64,000 bases of DNA from NCBI GenBank assembly GCA_022494885.1, contig JAGVSM010000505.1, positions 1 to 64,000 on the forward strand, given 5' to 3'. This document shows, one piece after another, positions 23,601-34,029 of the stretch; position 1 is the first letter of the stretch, and each line of letters opens with the position of its first letter. The DNA is from Micrasema longulum. Taxonomy: Eukaryota; Arthropoda; Insecta; Trichoptera; Brachycentridae. Below the pieces are notes generated by a model. It ran no database searches. It was given only the letters and a program-made list of their open reading frames with translations, and was not told the origin of the DNA. The translations under genes and the position numbers were made by a program.

Positions 23601-24600
23601 CAACAACAACAACAAAAAACCATCACGCCGTTTCCCCGTAAGGGTAGGCAGAGAGGATAAAACACACGCCACAACACTCTTATCTTCGCATAAAGATCTC
23701 GCTTACTTTCTTCTTTTTTTTTTAATTTCATTTTTTTGCATTACAACAGGCCAGGAGGCCCAATTACAGGGGTGAATTACATTACAGAACAACCAGGCTT
23801 GAGAAAAATCACATTTTTAATTTTTGTGTTCTCACCGGGAATCGAACCCGGAACCTTCCGTGCGTGAGTCAAGCGTCTTGACCACTACACCACGGAGGCC
23901 GCCACATTCATACATCTTCTCATGCACGCGCGCCGATAATTCCGACTTTTGACATGTCCACCTTTAAGTATTTGTTGGATTTGGTCATGCCATGTCTTTC
24001 TCGGTCTTCCTCTATTTCTGCATCCATTAACATTCGCATTGTAAATATTCTTAGCCGTTCTTTCGCTGTCCATTCGTTCTACATGTCCAAACCGGCGCAG
24101 AGCTCCTTTCTTGATTTTGTCGATAATGCTTGTCTCAGCCTTACATAATGTACTGATCTCAACATTTGTGCATCTATCGTACATAGTTTTACCACACATT
24201 CGCCTGAGAGATCGCATTTCGACAGCATTCAGCCTACTTTCATCCCTGTTTTTCCAAGTCCATACTTTGCTCCCATACATCAGGGACGGGACCAGGGCTC
24301 CGTTGTGAACTGCCAATTTTGCCTCTTGTGACAAACATTTATTTGCCAAGGTCGATTTGAGTGCACCGTTTATTCTGTTCCTACGCACTCACCCTCCTTT
24401 CAATATCTTTCTCAGTCATTCCATCCCTAGTGAACATACTTCCCAGATACACAAATTCCTCTACTTGTTTTAGTATAACTCCATTCACAGTGATTTCACA
24501 TTAAGTCATACTTTCATTTCTTTCAAAAACCATCACATTCGATTTATCGACATTCATCAGCAAATCGATTCTCTTGCATACATCGTAGACCTTTGTTACC
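23601..24600 (-). mobile_element. LINE remnant, family R (RTE-like), copy 2, split by a SINE
   Basis: Minus-strand frame 23885-24388: NGALKSTLANKCLSQEAKLA, LMYGSKVWTWKNRDESRLNA, RRMCGKTMYDRCTNVEIS, FGHVERMDSERTAKNI, NRGRPRKTWHDQIQQILKGG. The 5' side continues in a second frame (MNVDKSNVMVFE near 24535-24575). The 3' region is split by SINE S2 at 23706-23903, between CATAAAGATCTCGCTT and ATTCATACATCTTCTC; copy 1 has these joined. Ends in an ACAAC-rich tail. Confidence 0.85.
23706..23903 (-). mobile_element. tRNA-derived SINE S2, nested in LINE R copy 2
   Basis: Same structure as 17620-17813: B box GGTTCGATTCC, GGTGAGAACACAAAAATT, A-rich 3' end. Best-preserved head of the three copies (GGTGTAGTGGTCAAGACGC). 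Confidence 0.88.
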
Positions 24601-24744
24601 AAGAAGAAGGGGAAAGGAGACATAAAAAGAAGAAGACAAATATCATAGTTCGTAATCGATGGCACACACGTGCTTAAACGTTTCACTTGAAATAGTGCGA
24701 TGATCGAAGAAAGCCATGTCATCATTTTCTACACAATCCAATAA

Positions 24745-25372
24745 AACAAACAATGCAACTCTATCATTATTGCACATGGAATCGGAAACATCGTTCTGCA
24801 GTACATTTACATCGTCCCTACCATAAAGAAATGAACAACAAAGGAACGTTGCTTAAAAAAGACCACAGAACGCAGTCAAAGTCAGTCAGCCCAACAAGTT
24901 CTCATTCAGTTCAGCTCGACGACGTCACTCAGATTCAGCATGAAGCGCTCTACAATACGGTGTCATATAGTTATTCAACATGCAATAGTAGCCGCTCGAT
25001 TGTGGAATAATCTACCCACTAATGTTAGAGATGCCCCTTCTTTATTCACATTTGAGTCAAGATTGAAATGTCACTATCTTAATATTTAAATTGTTCCTTT
25101 ATCCTTCTTCTTTCCTTCCCATCCCCTCTCCTCTCTTCATGGTATAGTGTTATTTATTTTTTTATATATATATATTTATTTTTTTAATCTTTGCTTTTAA
25201 TTTTTGTATAAAATTGTAAGATTCAATATGTCCATGTATTTATAATTTTCTCAAACTGAACGGTTTGGGTAGGTAGGAAGAAATTGCCTTAAGGCAATAT
25301 GCCCGCCCCTATATGTATATATATTGTATATGTATATAAAGTGTCAAATAAAATAAATAAATACGCATTAAA
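24745..25372 (+). mobile_element. LINE remnant, family K (CR1-like), 3' end
   Basis: Near 24985-25088: VAARLWNNLPTNVRDAPSLF and FESRLKCHYLNI then stop, the C-terminus of CR1/Jockey-type elements. The 3' UTR carries GGAAGAAATTGCCTTAAGGC then AATATGCCCGCCC and ends in AAATAAAATAAATAAATA. The same 3' motif closes 34030-34800. Confidence 0.82.
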
Positions 25373-25613
25373 AATACAACATTGCATCTTATGTCCAACT
25401 CCAACTGGGATACGGGATCGCCTTAACTACCTGTACGATAACTGGAGTAGGAGCTCCAACCGACCCTCAACAACCTATTTCCTACAAATGTATTTAAAAA
25501 ATAGAGGATTTGACAGACGCTGTCCTGCCCGAACGTTGGCATGCCTGCTATTAGCTGATTCGACAAACGTTCGATATTCAATAAAAATCAACTATATACT
25601 GAGTGACATTTGA
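25373..25613 (+). other. unassigned ORF segment
   Basis: Open frame directly after the LINE tail, with a densely coding look: CPTPTGIRDRLNYLYDNWSR, RPSTTYFLQMYLKNRGFDRR, LACLLLADSTNVRYSIKI, stop. The W..R-RPT--LL--L---G spacing is reminiscent of a Death-domain helix 4-5 region, but this is only a resemblance. No flanking exon or clear splice acceptor was found. It could also be a fragment of an unrecognised transposon. Confidence 0.25.
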
Positions 25614-25749
25614 CATCTAGCGACATTTCAATCATATCGTTTTGTCGTTATCGTGCGTTGAGTTGATTGTTTGTTACAGGTTGAAGCGCTACCTACCGGG
25701 TCCAATTGTGAATCTAAACCATCAAGGGTCTCAATTTTGAACGCTATAT

Positions 25750-26782
25750 TCATCTGTGTATATCGAGACGGCATACTTAACTTCTGTACTATCTGTATCT
25801 TCTTCGGTATGTTCGATCTACTTGCCATATCGACATCATATGATTGAAACAAATCAATGAACGCAACAATTTAGTCCGCGTTCCTTACGTCATTAATATT
25901 TAAAATAGTTCTCATTTATATTTTAATTAGGCTTTTATGATAAAAAGTGCTCATTTCAAAGCGATCATAAACTCCAATGAGTCCCAATTAAAGCAAAAAA
26001 TGCTCGTTTGAACATGATTTTGATAAAACTATTGACAATTACCAAGACAATATGCTTAACAATCGTCTGTCTTTATCTACCGAGCGATTACTAAGCTGAC
26101 TCCTTTAACGTCTCGAAATTACACTCCGGAAGATAGTAAAACAGACAGAAAAAATATGACAACTAATTATTTTTTATAGTGGTCACTCTTTTACGCCTAG
26201 ATACTCTTATATGTTAATAGGACAGAATCTAGCGACATTATTTTTTGCATCTAGCCGCTTGTTTCGGAAGTTGACAGTTATGTCAGAATTTAATTAGAAT
26301 TCAAAATTTTATTTACCTCTAATGTTTTGAATAAGCTTTTAAGAAAAAAAGTGCCAACCTCAAAGCGGTAAAAAATTAAAGTTAATTGTAATTGAAGAAA
26401 AAGTTGCTGAGTGGAACGAACTTTTTGTCACTTTTAATGCGTAGATAAACTTACCGAGGGGTTCTAGATCCCTCGATACAAACCGTTGTACTTACATCAA
26501 AACTTGATGGTGTAGGGATCGGTAGCGTATCTTGGTAATCGGTCGGGAGAATTGTTTCATCAACTATGACGCCATGCTGAAGCAATGTCATTTTAGTGCG
26601 CAGGTATGTGTACCGTGACGCACGCTTCCCCTTGTTTTATGTCGATGTTCGATGACCAAAACTTGAAGGTGGGGGGTCGGTAGTGTATCTCCGTAATCGC
26701 TAGAGAGAATTTATCTTCAACTTTACCTTCAAGGTAAAGGTATGACGTCTTTGTCTTCCCATTATATTCGAGGCCCAGGGCT
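25750..26782 (-). repeat. ~1.05-kb repeat, copy 2 (inverted partner at 13627-14672)
   Basis: Reverse complement of 13627-14672 with point differences and small indels; contains the same internal ~55-bp duplication. The short minus-strand frames inside it are not conserved in the other copy. Confidence 0.87.
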
Positions 26783-26784
26783 TC

Positions 26785-27599
26785 AGTCAAATATTTTAAA
26801 AATATCATAAAAATCGGTATAGCCGTTTAGGATTTAAATGACATACACGCGTACAAACGAATTTTGTATTATATTGTAAGACCATACAAGAAAAGAAAAT
26901 AACGTATTTAATAGCCTTTTCTTAATACAATATTTTAACTTTTTAAATGGCTGAATCAGCTTTTTTAAATTTAGGGGTTACAATGATTAAAAAAACATTT
27001 AGGTTCCTACCCGGTAGAATTCAGAATTAAACCTTCAATCTTGTATTAAAGCGTTTTCAAAGTAAATTCGTTCAACCGAAAACTCTCTTTACGACGTATT
27101 TACCTTTATATATGCTTCAAGAAATTGTAAGGATACACCTTAATTATTTACCTTTCATGTACAAAAATTGTATACAAAAATAGTTTATTTGTAAAACATC
27201 TAGCTGACTTGGATGAAAAGCATCAAGCGAAAACGGTTTCAAGTAAGGTTTTAAATCCCGCAGCTGATTTTCTCGCAAAAGAATCTGTTCCACAAGGTAT
27301 GTTTTGTGTTTGCTTTTACGTTACATATTTTTTAATTTTTTTAAATTTTATTTGAAAGTAAATGTTTTTGTCAAATTATAAACATATCTTCTTTTACACA
27401 TCTAGTAAGTAAATGTTATCACTGTAACTCTCCAAAAAAAGACTAATTCTTGTGCTTGGAGAGTGACTTAGACACTGTTTTAGTTGTTTATTAATAAGAG
27501 TTTATATAATTTTAAATACGGGTACATGAAAAGAAAAATAAAAAGATAGGATATATAAAGAAAAAACATAGAACAATAATACATTCATACTAATTTTAA
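26785..27599. other. no gene recognised
   Basis: AT-rich; 26812-26860 has an AAATCGGTATAGCCGTTTAG phrase of a type common at the ends of insect repeats. Confidence 0.5.
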
Positions 27600-27805
27600 A
27601 AAAACAAGTTCAAAAAAAATATTTGGATTTACTTTAAATTTATTTATTGATATATTATTTTTAATAGTTTTTAGTTCATCAGGAAGATTATTATAATTTT
27701 TTACAGCTTTGAACACAAAGCTATTTTGACCATGACTTGTATGGAATTTAGGAATTTTAATATTATGTTGGTATCTGAGTTACTTGTCAAATTCTTTAAT
27801 TTTTT
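27600..27805 (-). mobile_element. LINE remnant, family A-like C-terminus
   Basis: Minus strand, without ATG: HNIKIPKFHTSHGQNSFVFK, AVKNYNNLPDELKTIKNN, INKFKVNPN. Matches the 'KSQNS--YKG-K-YN-LP' pattern of family A. Confidence 0.7.
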
Positions 27806-27924
27806 CTTTTTTATATATTTGTATTCAAAAATTTATTTTATAAAGAGTGTCTACTGTATGAACCTTAAATATTTTATGTAGACTTTCCGTATTGAATGTT
27901 GAGGGTTATATTTTATTTTTTTCA

Positions 27925-28150
27925 TTACAGGCCTTTAAAATGGAATGTCAAGAAGACGAAGTTATCATTTTCGATATTGCGTTCTGTTCGCGTTCAATCG
28001 ATGGAATAAACTGCTCGTAATATTTGCGCAGTGTGCGGTAAAGATGATACAAGTTCATGTGTATCTTTATTGGATGATTTAAAAAAGGAAACTGAGTGTT
28101 TTCAGACAAAATATGTGTTTACGTACTAGTAATTTGTACCGCGGATAGCG
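27925..28150 (+). other. unassigned coding-like traces with CxxC motif
   Basis: A pyrimidine-rich TTTATTTTTTTCATTACAG at 27914-27932 resembles a splice acceptor. Downstream, one frame gives MECQEDEVIIFDIAFCSRS and another gives RNICAVCGKDDTSSCVSLLD then DLKKETECFQ. The CxxC start is reminiscent of a ZAD-type zinc-binding domain, but the frames do not join. Probably a gene or transposon fragment. Confidence 0.25.
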
Positions 28151-28328
28151 CAATCGCGGAATATTTTATAGACACAAGACGTCTTTTTACCTTCGAACCG
28201 AAGATTTCGCATAAATCTAGAATTTACAGTGCACGAATAATAAACGAGGCAATCGAACTACACAAATACCCAAAGCATAAACAAAGACGACGGGTTGAAA
28301 TTAAACCCAACATGGTTCCCGGCACTAC

Positions 28329-28425
28329 AACAAACAAACAACACAAACAAATAAAGCATATCGCCGTTTCCACGTGGGGGTAGGTAGAGTGGATAGGACG
28401 CCATATCATTCTGTCTTCGCATGCA
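28329..28425 (-). mobile_element. LINE family R 3' UTR fragment
   Basis: CATATCGCCGTTTCCACG..GTAGGTAGAGTGGATAGGAC..GCCATATCA aligns with 22060-22130 and 23630-23690. Only the 3' end is present. Confidence 0.7.
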
Positions 28426-28440
28426 GACAGATATTGTAGG

Positions 28441-28603
28441 AGGTGAAAGAGATAAAATATTTGGGGATAATTGGAGATTCTAGACTGACTTTTTCCCAGA
28501 ATACGAGATATTTGACAAAGAAGTTGGCAAGAAAGGTTTTCCGTTATGGGAAGAATCAGAAAATATGTAAGTGCAGATTTGTGCAGGATGATATATAATC
28601 CTT
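28441..28603 (+). mobile_element. LINE family A fragment
   Basis: VKEIKYLGIIGDSRLTFSQN, then after a frameshift MGRIRKYVSADLCRMIYN; equivalent to the KYLGIILDSRL..LGRIRKK stretch of 8709-9395. Confidence 0.7.
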
Positions 28604-29265
28604 AAAACTTCTTGGATTTATTAACAGAAGCACAACTGACTTAAAACATATCAATACCCTTAAAACTCTCTTCTGTTCCCTTGTTCGCCCGCACACAGAG
28701 TATTCCTCAGCTATCTGGTCTCCATATTATGATTTTCACATAAAGGTTTTTAATCAGTTCAACGTCGATTTTTAAGAAAGAAAGGCTGGAGGTTGGGCTT
28801 ATCCAAAAACCAATGTACGTATATTTAGTTAGAAACTAGCTTCAATATATCTTCTCTTCAAGACCGTCGAAATAAATCTAACAAAGTCCTATTTAAAATT
28901 CTCAACTCACGCTTTGCTACGCCTGAACTACTGAGCTCAGTAAAATTAAATATCCCAACTAAAAAACTCAGACAAAACTTACTCTTTCATAGCGATAACC
29001 ATAGAACTAACTATGGTTTTCATTCCCCTATGCCCAGAATTCTTAGGTCTGCCAACAAACATACCAGTCTTGATTTCTTGTATAACAAGTTGTCTTCTTT
29101 CATACTATCACTGAATCAAATTAAATTATAAACACCTCTCTCCCGCATCCACTCCCACCAAGTCTACTTTATACCATTGTGTCTTTTTACTTTCCTTTAT
29201 AATATAAATATGTCCTTGAAAACGCCGATTGAGCGTATATATAAATAAATAAATGAAAGTCCCGA
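28604..29265 (+). mobile_element. LINE remnant, Jockey-like 3' end
   Basis: LGFINRSTTDLKHINTLKTL, FCSLVRPHTEYSSAIWSPYY, then in another frame LQDRRNKSNKVLFKILNSRF, NHRTNYGFHSPMPRILRSAN and SLDFLYNKLSSF, stop. Ends ATAAATAAATAAATGAAA near 29247-29264. Two frameshifts at least. Confidence 0.82.
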
Positions 29266-29459
29266 CACGGAATTATATTGCAGTAGGAGAATTATGTATT
29301 AGTAAACAAATGAAAGTTAAATTATTAAAAAACACTGTACTTTCGTGATTTTTTTTAAATGTAAAAATATGGACTACAAAATGTCTATTAGGCGTATATA
29401 AAAATAAATAATTCTATTATTTGGCTGAAAAAAAACATATAAAATGGTCGGACTTGTGC

Positions 29460-29945
29460 TGGTATCGAAACCATTTAAACATGCCGGGACGTATTAAAAA
29501 CTTTATTAAACATTTTTTCGTCCCCAGATAGAATACTGTACTCCTATTTGGTCACCTTACTATAATGTTAGTATAAATAGACTAAAAAGGGCCAGTAAAA
29601 ATTCTTTAAACAGGTCGACTACCGGTGAAACCTTAACTTCTCTAACTATGCCGAAAGTATGCAGAACCATGGAATAAACTCTATTAAAATCGAAAAATAA
29701 TGTTAGACCAGTTATTTTTATACAAATTAATAAATAATAAAAATTTTCCTCCTAGTCTTTCAACTAAAGACTTCCATTCCGTGTACCAACTAGACTGACG
29801 AGACAAAATCTTCTGTTTTACACAGATAACACGCCAACAAACTATTTAAACCCATCTACAATATCTAGAATATGCGACCAATACAACAATAGATTTACCA
29901 AGGCTGGTATTTTTTATGACAATGTATGTAAATTTAGGTAAAAAA
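29460..29945 (+). mobile_element. decayed LINE fragment, Jockey-like
   Basis: PQIEYCTPIWSPYYNVSINR near 29523-29582, followed by shifted frames. Same motif as the preceding element, more decayed. Confidence 0.6.
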
Positions 29946-31058
29946 TCATAGAAATATTGATAGAAATAGATATTTAATCAACTTTATTATTATAAACATA
30001 TTTTTCATTTCTTATCTTTAACATTTATTCTGCCGTCATAAGAAAGACGCATCTAACATTTTTTTCGAAAATGTATACATATTCAGAGTCGGAAACAAAA
30101 TACGCATCTACTTAAAATACATCTGCCTTCCTAAAATAACCACAACCCCATTCTTTTCACTAATAAATGAGACCTAACTGAAGAAAGTCTTGAAGATTAC
30201 AAAATATAAAAGGCAGTTCTGACTTACATAATTATTGAAGACTAATTAAAATACTTATTTTTTCTTCTATTCCGTTTTAAAAACATCTAAAATGAATGTA
30301 TATACTCGTTTTAATTCAAATTTAAGATCTGCTGGTAATTTCAAAGCTAATTGATTATTAGATCGGCGTTACTATTGTAAAAGCATTAAATGGCTAGTAA
30401 CGTCTATTTTATTTAGTTGAGTGGAATCAATTGGCATATTAACACTAAAAAAGAAAGACGTTTACTTAATTACTAAATAAAAACAGCGTTTCTAGCCAGA
30501 AACGTCTTTTCATTGCAGTGTAACATATTTTCTTGTATTTTTTTACTAAAAAGAAAATGAAAATGTTTGTTTTTAAATATAAAACGTAAAATGTATTAAA
30601 GTCATTATATATATTCCGTTAGAGCAAACTATAATACATACTGCGGGAGAATAATAAACTTAATGTTTGTAGTATTTTTCACACAGCGAATTTTTCAATC
30701 TCCGAATTACAAAATATTCATTTTCTCCGTTTTTTGTTTTATGTACCTAGAAACGTTTTTTTTTCTTTCTTAAAACGGCAGTATAATATCAAAAATAATT
30801 TAACACATTGTATTAAGTGTAAACATTTTTTTGGTGTGTGCATGAGTGTCCTACACTAACATACAAAGAAATTATCAATGTGTGTGTACATACTGTTTGT
30901 TTACCCAATAAAATAAATATACTTATTATTGAAATCATAGTCTTTTTAACGAACTCAAGGTAAAAGAAAACAATTTTAAAAAATAAGACCAATTACGAAT
31001 TTCAAATTATTTTTTTATGAAAACAAAAGGAGAGGGGAAAAAATATTACTAAAAATAA
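29946..31058. other. no gene recognised
   Basis: AT-rich with homopolymer runs. No shared repeat or coding trace found. Confidence 0.5.
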
Positions 31059-31885
31059 TAATTCGAATGAGAAAACACTTTGATAATCCAAAGGCCCTTA
31101 TTTCATTATGCTATACATTTTTCAGAAGCCATTTGGAATACGCCTCTCAGATATGGAATCCCCAGTATGCCATATATATAAGTAGAAAAGAAAATATTCA
31201 AAACAAATTTATAAAGCACCTTAAATACAAAAGCGGCATTTCTTATGTATCTACTCTCACTGCCTCCACCTTCCATGGAATCATTTCTCTACAATATTGT
31301 AGAGTGTGTGCAGACCAACTACTGCTTTACAAAATTATGACAGGAATGAATGGTTGACTGTACAGAGCTGCTTGGTTTAATAACAATACATGTGCCAGCC
31401 AGGATTTGTAGACGGTACCACCTGTTTCATGTACCAATAAGTAAAACATCGTATGTTAAAAATGCTTTTTTTCGTAGGACTTTTTTAATGTACAATACAA
31501 AATTTAAAAATATAGATTACCCAAACATCACTCTGTTAGATTTCAAATTTACACTAAAAATGTATTATGTAACTTAGTAGACATTATAATAATAAATATG
31601 TACATCTCCCCTCCCCTCCTTATCCTCTCTTCAAGCATTCTTGTCCTTATCCCGCCCAATTTACAGTAACTTAATGTTCTTAAAATAAATATTTAAAAAA
31701 TCTTTGATTATTGAGTACATGAAAATAACATTTTTATATGTATAAATTGTATGTATTTATTTGATATGTAATATATTTTTCTTTACTAACTTTGTATACT
31801 ATGTGGAAATCTGTTATTAGTTCTGAGTTTATACACTATATCTGTTTGTTTACTAAAAATATGTATGTAGAACTGTTAATTTCCC
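31059..31885 (+). mobile_element. LINE remnant, family J (Jockey-like), copy 1
   Basis: Nearly the same sequence as 52062-52900. Frame 31067-31357: ALISLCYTFFRSHLEYASQI, WNPQYAIYISRKENIQNKFI, HGIISLQYCRVCADQLLLYK. A 4-nt insertion in GGAATGAATGGTTGACTG then shifts the frame; the next frame (31350-31577) has ITIHVPARICRRYHLF, KTSYVKNAFFRRTF and TLKMYYVT, stop. The 3' end is the AAAAT microsatellite. 5' truncated in the AATTCGAATGAG sequence. Confidence 0.88.
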
Positions 31886-32040
31886 AAATAAAATAAAATA
31901 AAATAAAATAAAATAAAATAAAATAAAATAAAATAAAATAAAATAAAATGAAATAAAATAAAATAAAATACAATACAATAAAATAAAATAAAATGAAATA
32001 AAAAAAAATAAAAAAAAAATAAAAAAATTAAAATTAAATA
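31886..32040. repeat. (AAAAT)n microsatellite, LINE tail
   Basis: About 30 AAAAT/AAATA units with minor variants, continuous with the family J LINE 3' end. The minus-strand Phe/Ile/Leu frames over it are artefacts. Confidence 0.95.
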
Positions 32041-32189
32041 AAAAGTACATAAAAGGAAGAAGACATGGTATAGTTCCAACTCTACCTTTTTCGCCTCTCT
32101 TTTTGCTTCCAGCAACATTTATTTTTAAAAAAAACTCACATCCAACAAAAAATCGTTAGATACAGGTAAAAGTAAAAGTTAAAAGTTTA

Positions 32190-32530
32190 GCAGAAGATAT
32201 ATTTTAAATGTCTTTAACAGATCTGGTAAAAAAATAGTATTTGCAGTGTAAGATGTCGATGTCACTTAAACTGTCATTAAATGTAGTTTGTATTCTTCGA
32301 AGAGTGTTATTCTTCATATAGTAAGTACGTGAGCTCGGAATATCGGAGTACAGAATGACGAGTCCTATGGACGGGGACTCAATATAAAATATTTCTAACA
32401 ATTTTTGGTCTATCGATTAGGTTATTAACACTTTTATAGATAAAACGTGTATTATCTATTCAGTGGATAAAACTCATATCTCATATAATACGTAGAGTTG
32501 CGAGATTCTTAATGTTATGAAAATTAGCGT
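32190..32530 (-). mobile_element. LINE remnant, Jockey-like C-terminus
   Basis: Minus strand: TRFIYKSVNNLIDRPKIVRN in one frame; then RTYYMKNNTLRRIQTTFNDS, LSDIDILHCKYYFF in the 32204-32401 frame. This is the 'FIYK--N--ID-P..RT-Y-KN--LRR-' end pattern. Confidence 0.7.
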
Positions 32531-32639
32531 GCCTCATATAAATTTTATTAAAGTGCCTCATATTAATTATTAAAGTAATATTTTGTTTTTGGTTAGTGAA
32601 GAAGAAAAAATAAACTAACTGCTTTGTAGAACAGGTATG

Positions 32640-32900
32640 AGAGTAATTTTAAAAAGGAATTGATACACTGGGATTAAATCGATGCCAAAATAAACAAAAC
32701 ATATGACAGTACCTCAACAGATATATTTGAATGTAATGTTTTTTGTTCACAAAATGATTAATGGTTATTCCTCAAAAGTGATTTTTCGGAAAAAAATGGG
32801 GTTGTCTTCCAAACGATTCAAAGTCCAGTCAGCGAACAAACGGCGTTGTTTATTGTCATGAACTTTGAATTCCTGGGTCAGTTTAATCTTGTACGTGTGT
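32640..32900 (+). mobile_element. decayed LINE fragment
   Basis: LNVMFFVHKMINGYSSKVIF followed by KRFKVQSANKRR in frame; resembles the 'IFVHK--NG--P' C-terminal motif. Confidence 0.5.
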
Positions 32901-33077
32901 AGGTTTAAGTCTTGATGCAATTAGAACAGGCTAAGCCATGTTAGATGGAGACTATCATAAACAGAGAACACTCCGTTTTCGTTTTACATCAATTGGTTTT
33001 ATATAGATTCCCTGTTATTAGGTATGTTAATTTTTTTTTTGCAATAAATTTATGAAAAAATAAAAATAAACATATAG

Positions 33078-33170
33078 TTCCTGCAAGCATAAGACTGATC
33101 GTCTTACCTTCAATTGGCATACCAAGGCAGTGCCCTATGCACCATTAGGCGTCTAAAGAGAGTGATAATA
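33078..33170 (+). mobile_element. SINE S3 body fragment
   Basis: GCATAAGACTGATCGTCTTA, CATACCAAGGCAGTGCCCTA, TGCACCATTAGGCG; same body as 53405-53725. Confidence 0.75.
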
Positions 33171-33342
33171 TGTAATATAAAGTCCTACTTAAATGCATTA
33201 ATGCAATTCTTGAAGTAATATCGTTTTGATTTGATTTCCTAATTTGTATTTAGTATATATAAAATAATTATTGTTCACTGTTTTCTCTTTATTTCTTTCA
33301 ATTCTGTATTGAAGGAGACGAATTGGCTTATAAAATCGTTTT

Positions 33343-33690
33343 TCAATTTTCAAAATCATTTTTCAGTATTCTCCAAGTTGAAGTCTGCGAAAGGCCGAGT
33401 TCTTGTGCACGGCGAGAAATCGACTGCCTCGGGTTCCGCTGTACACTTTCACGGACGGCGGCGACGTTCTCGGCCGATTTTGCGTTTCTTAAGCGAATGG
33501 GTGTCGATTAATTGATTACCAAACCGGTAGTCTCAAATTTGGCCACCAAACGTTGAAGAGTTGACAGTAAAGAGCCACCACGTCTACCGTAAAATGGACG
33601 CAATGCGCTAAACGTTTGCATTAACAAACACTCATATTGATAATAAAATTTTATCATTTGAACGTGCTGTTCAATTGTGTTACTTACCAT
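33343..33690 (-). pseudogene. transposase N-terminal helix-turn-helix fragment (DUF4817-like)
   Basis: One minus-strand frame: EHVQ-type EQHVQMIKFYYQYECLLMQ, FSALRPFYGRRGGS, STLQRLVAKFETTGLV, then a single in-frame TAA, then AENVAAVRESVQRNPRQSI, SRRAQELGLSQTSTWRILKN and a final stop. The two halves are the paired helix-turn-helix DNA-binding module found at the N-terminus of mariner-like transposases and DUF4817 proteins of insects. There is no catalytic domain downstream. Apart from the one stop the frame is clean over 116 codons, which is unusual in this window. Confidence 0.75.
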
Positions 33691-33799
33691 GGTAATTTGG
33701 CTTAAGTAATTAAATAATAAAAAAAATATTTAACAGATGTATTCAAAACAAAATGGCCGCCACGGGCCGTCAGAATCTCCCCGCTCCAATTGGAAAACC

Positions 33800-33998
33800 T
33801 TTTACATACAAACTTAGGTAATAAATTTCTCTGGATTATGTCTAGTCTGCCTAACTAGGTACAACCTGTTTTAAGGCAGACATTTTTATGGAAAAATAAA
33901 CTTTTACATTACTACCTTCTAGTTAATTTATTAAACAACTGTATAAAATTTGTCATACCATTTATTATTTAAGAATGTTTTTGTGTAAATTTTCCGAT
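33800..33998 (-). mobile_element. LINE family D 3' end fragment
   Basis: TACATACAAACTTAGGTAAT, TATGTCTAGTCTGCCTAACT, AGGTACAACCTGTTTTAAGG and AAATTTTCCGATT match 11171-11360. Only the 3' UTR is present. Confidence 0.8.
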
Positions 33999-34029
33999 TT
34001 TTCTCTGCACAAAATACATTTGTCTCAAA

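Noticed and set aside
31853..32118. Phe/Ile/Leu-rich minus-strand ORFs
   Set aside because: They are produced by the (AAAAT)n tail of a LINE.
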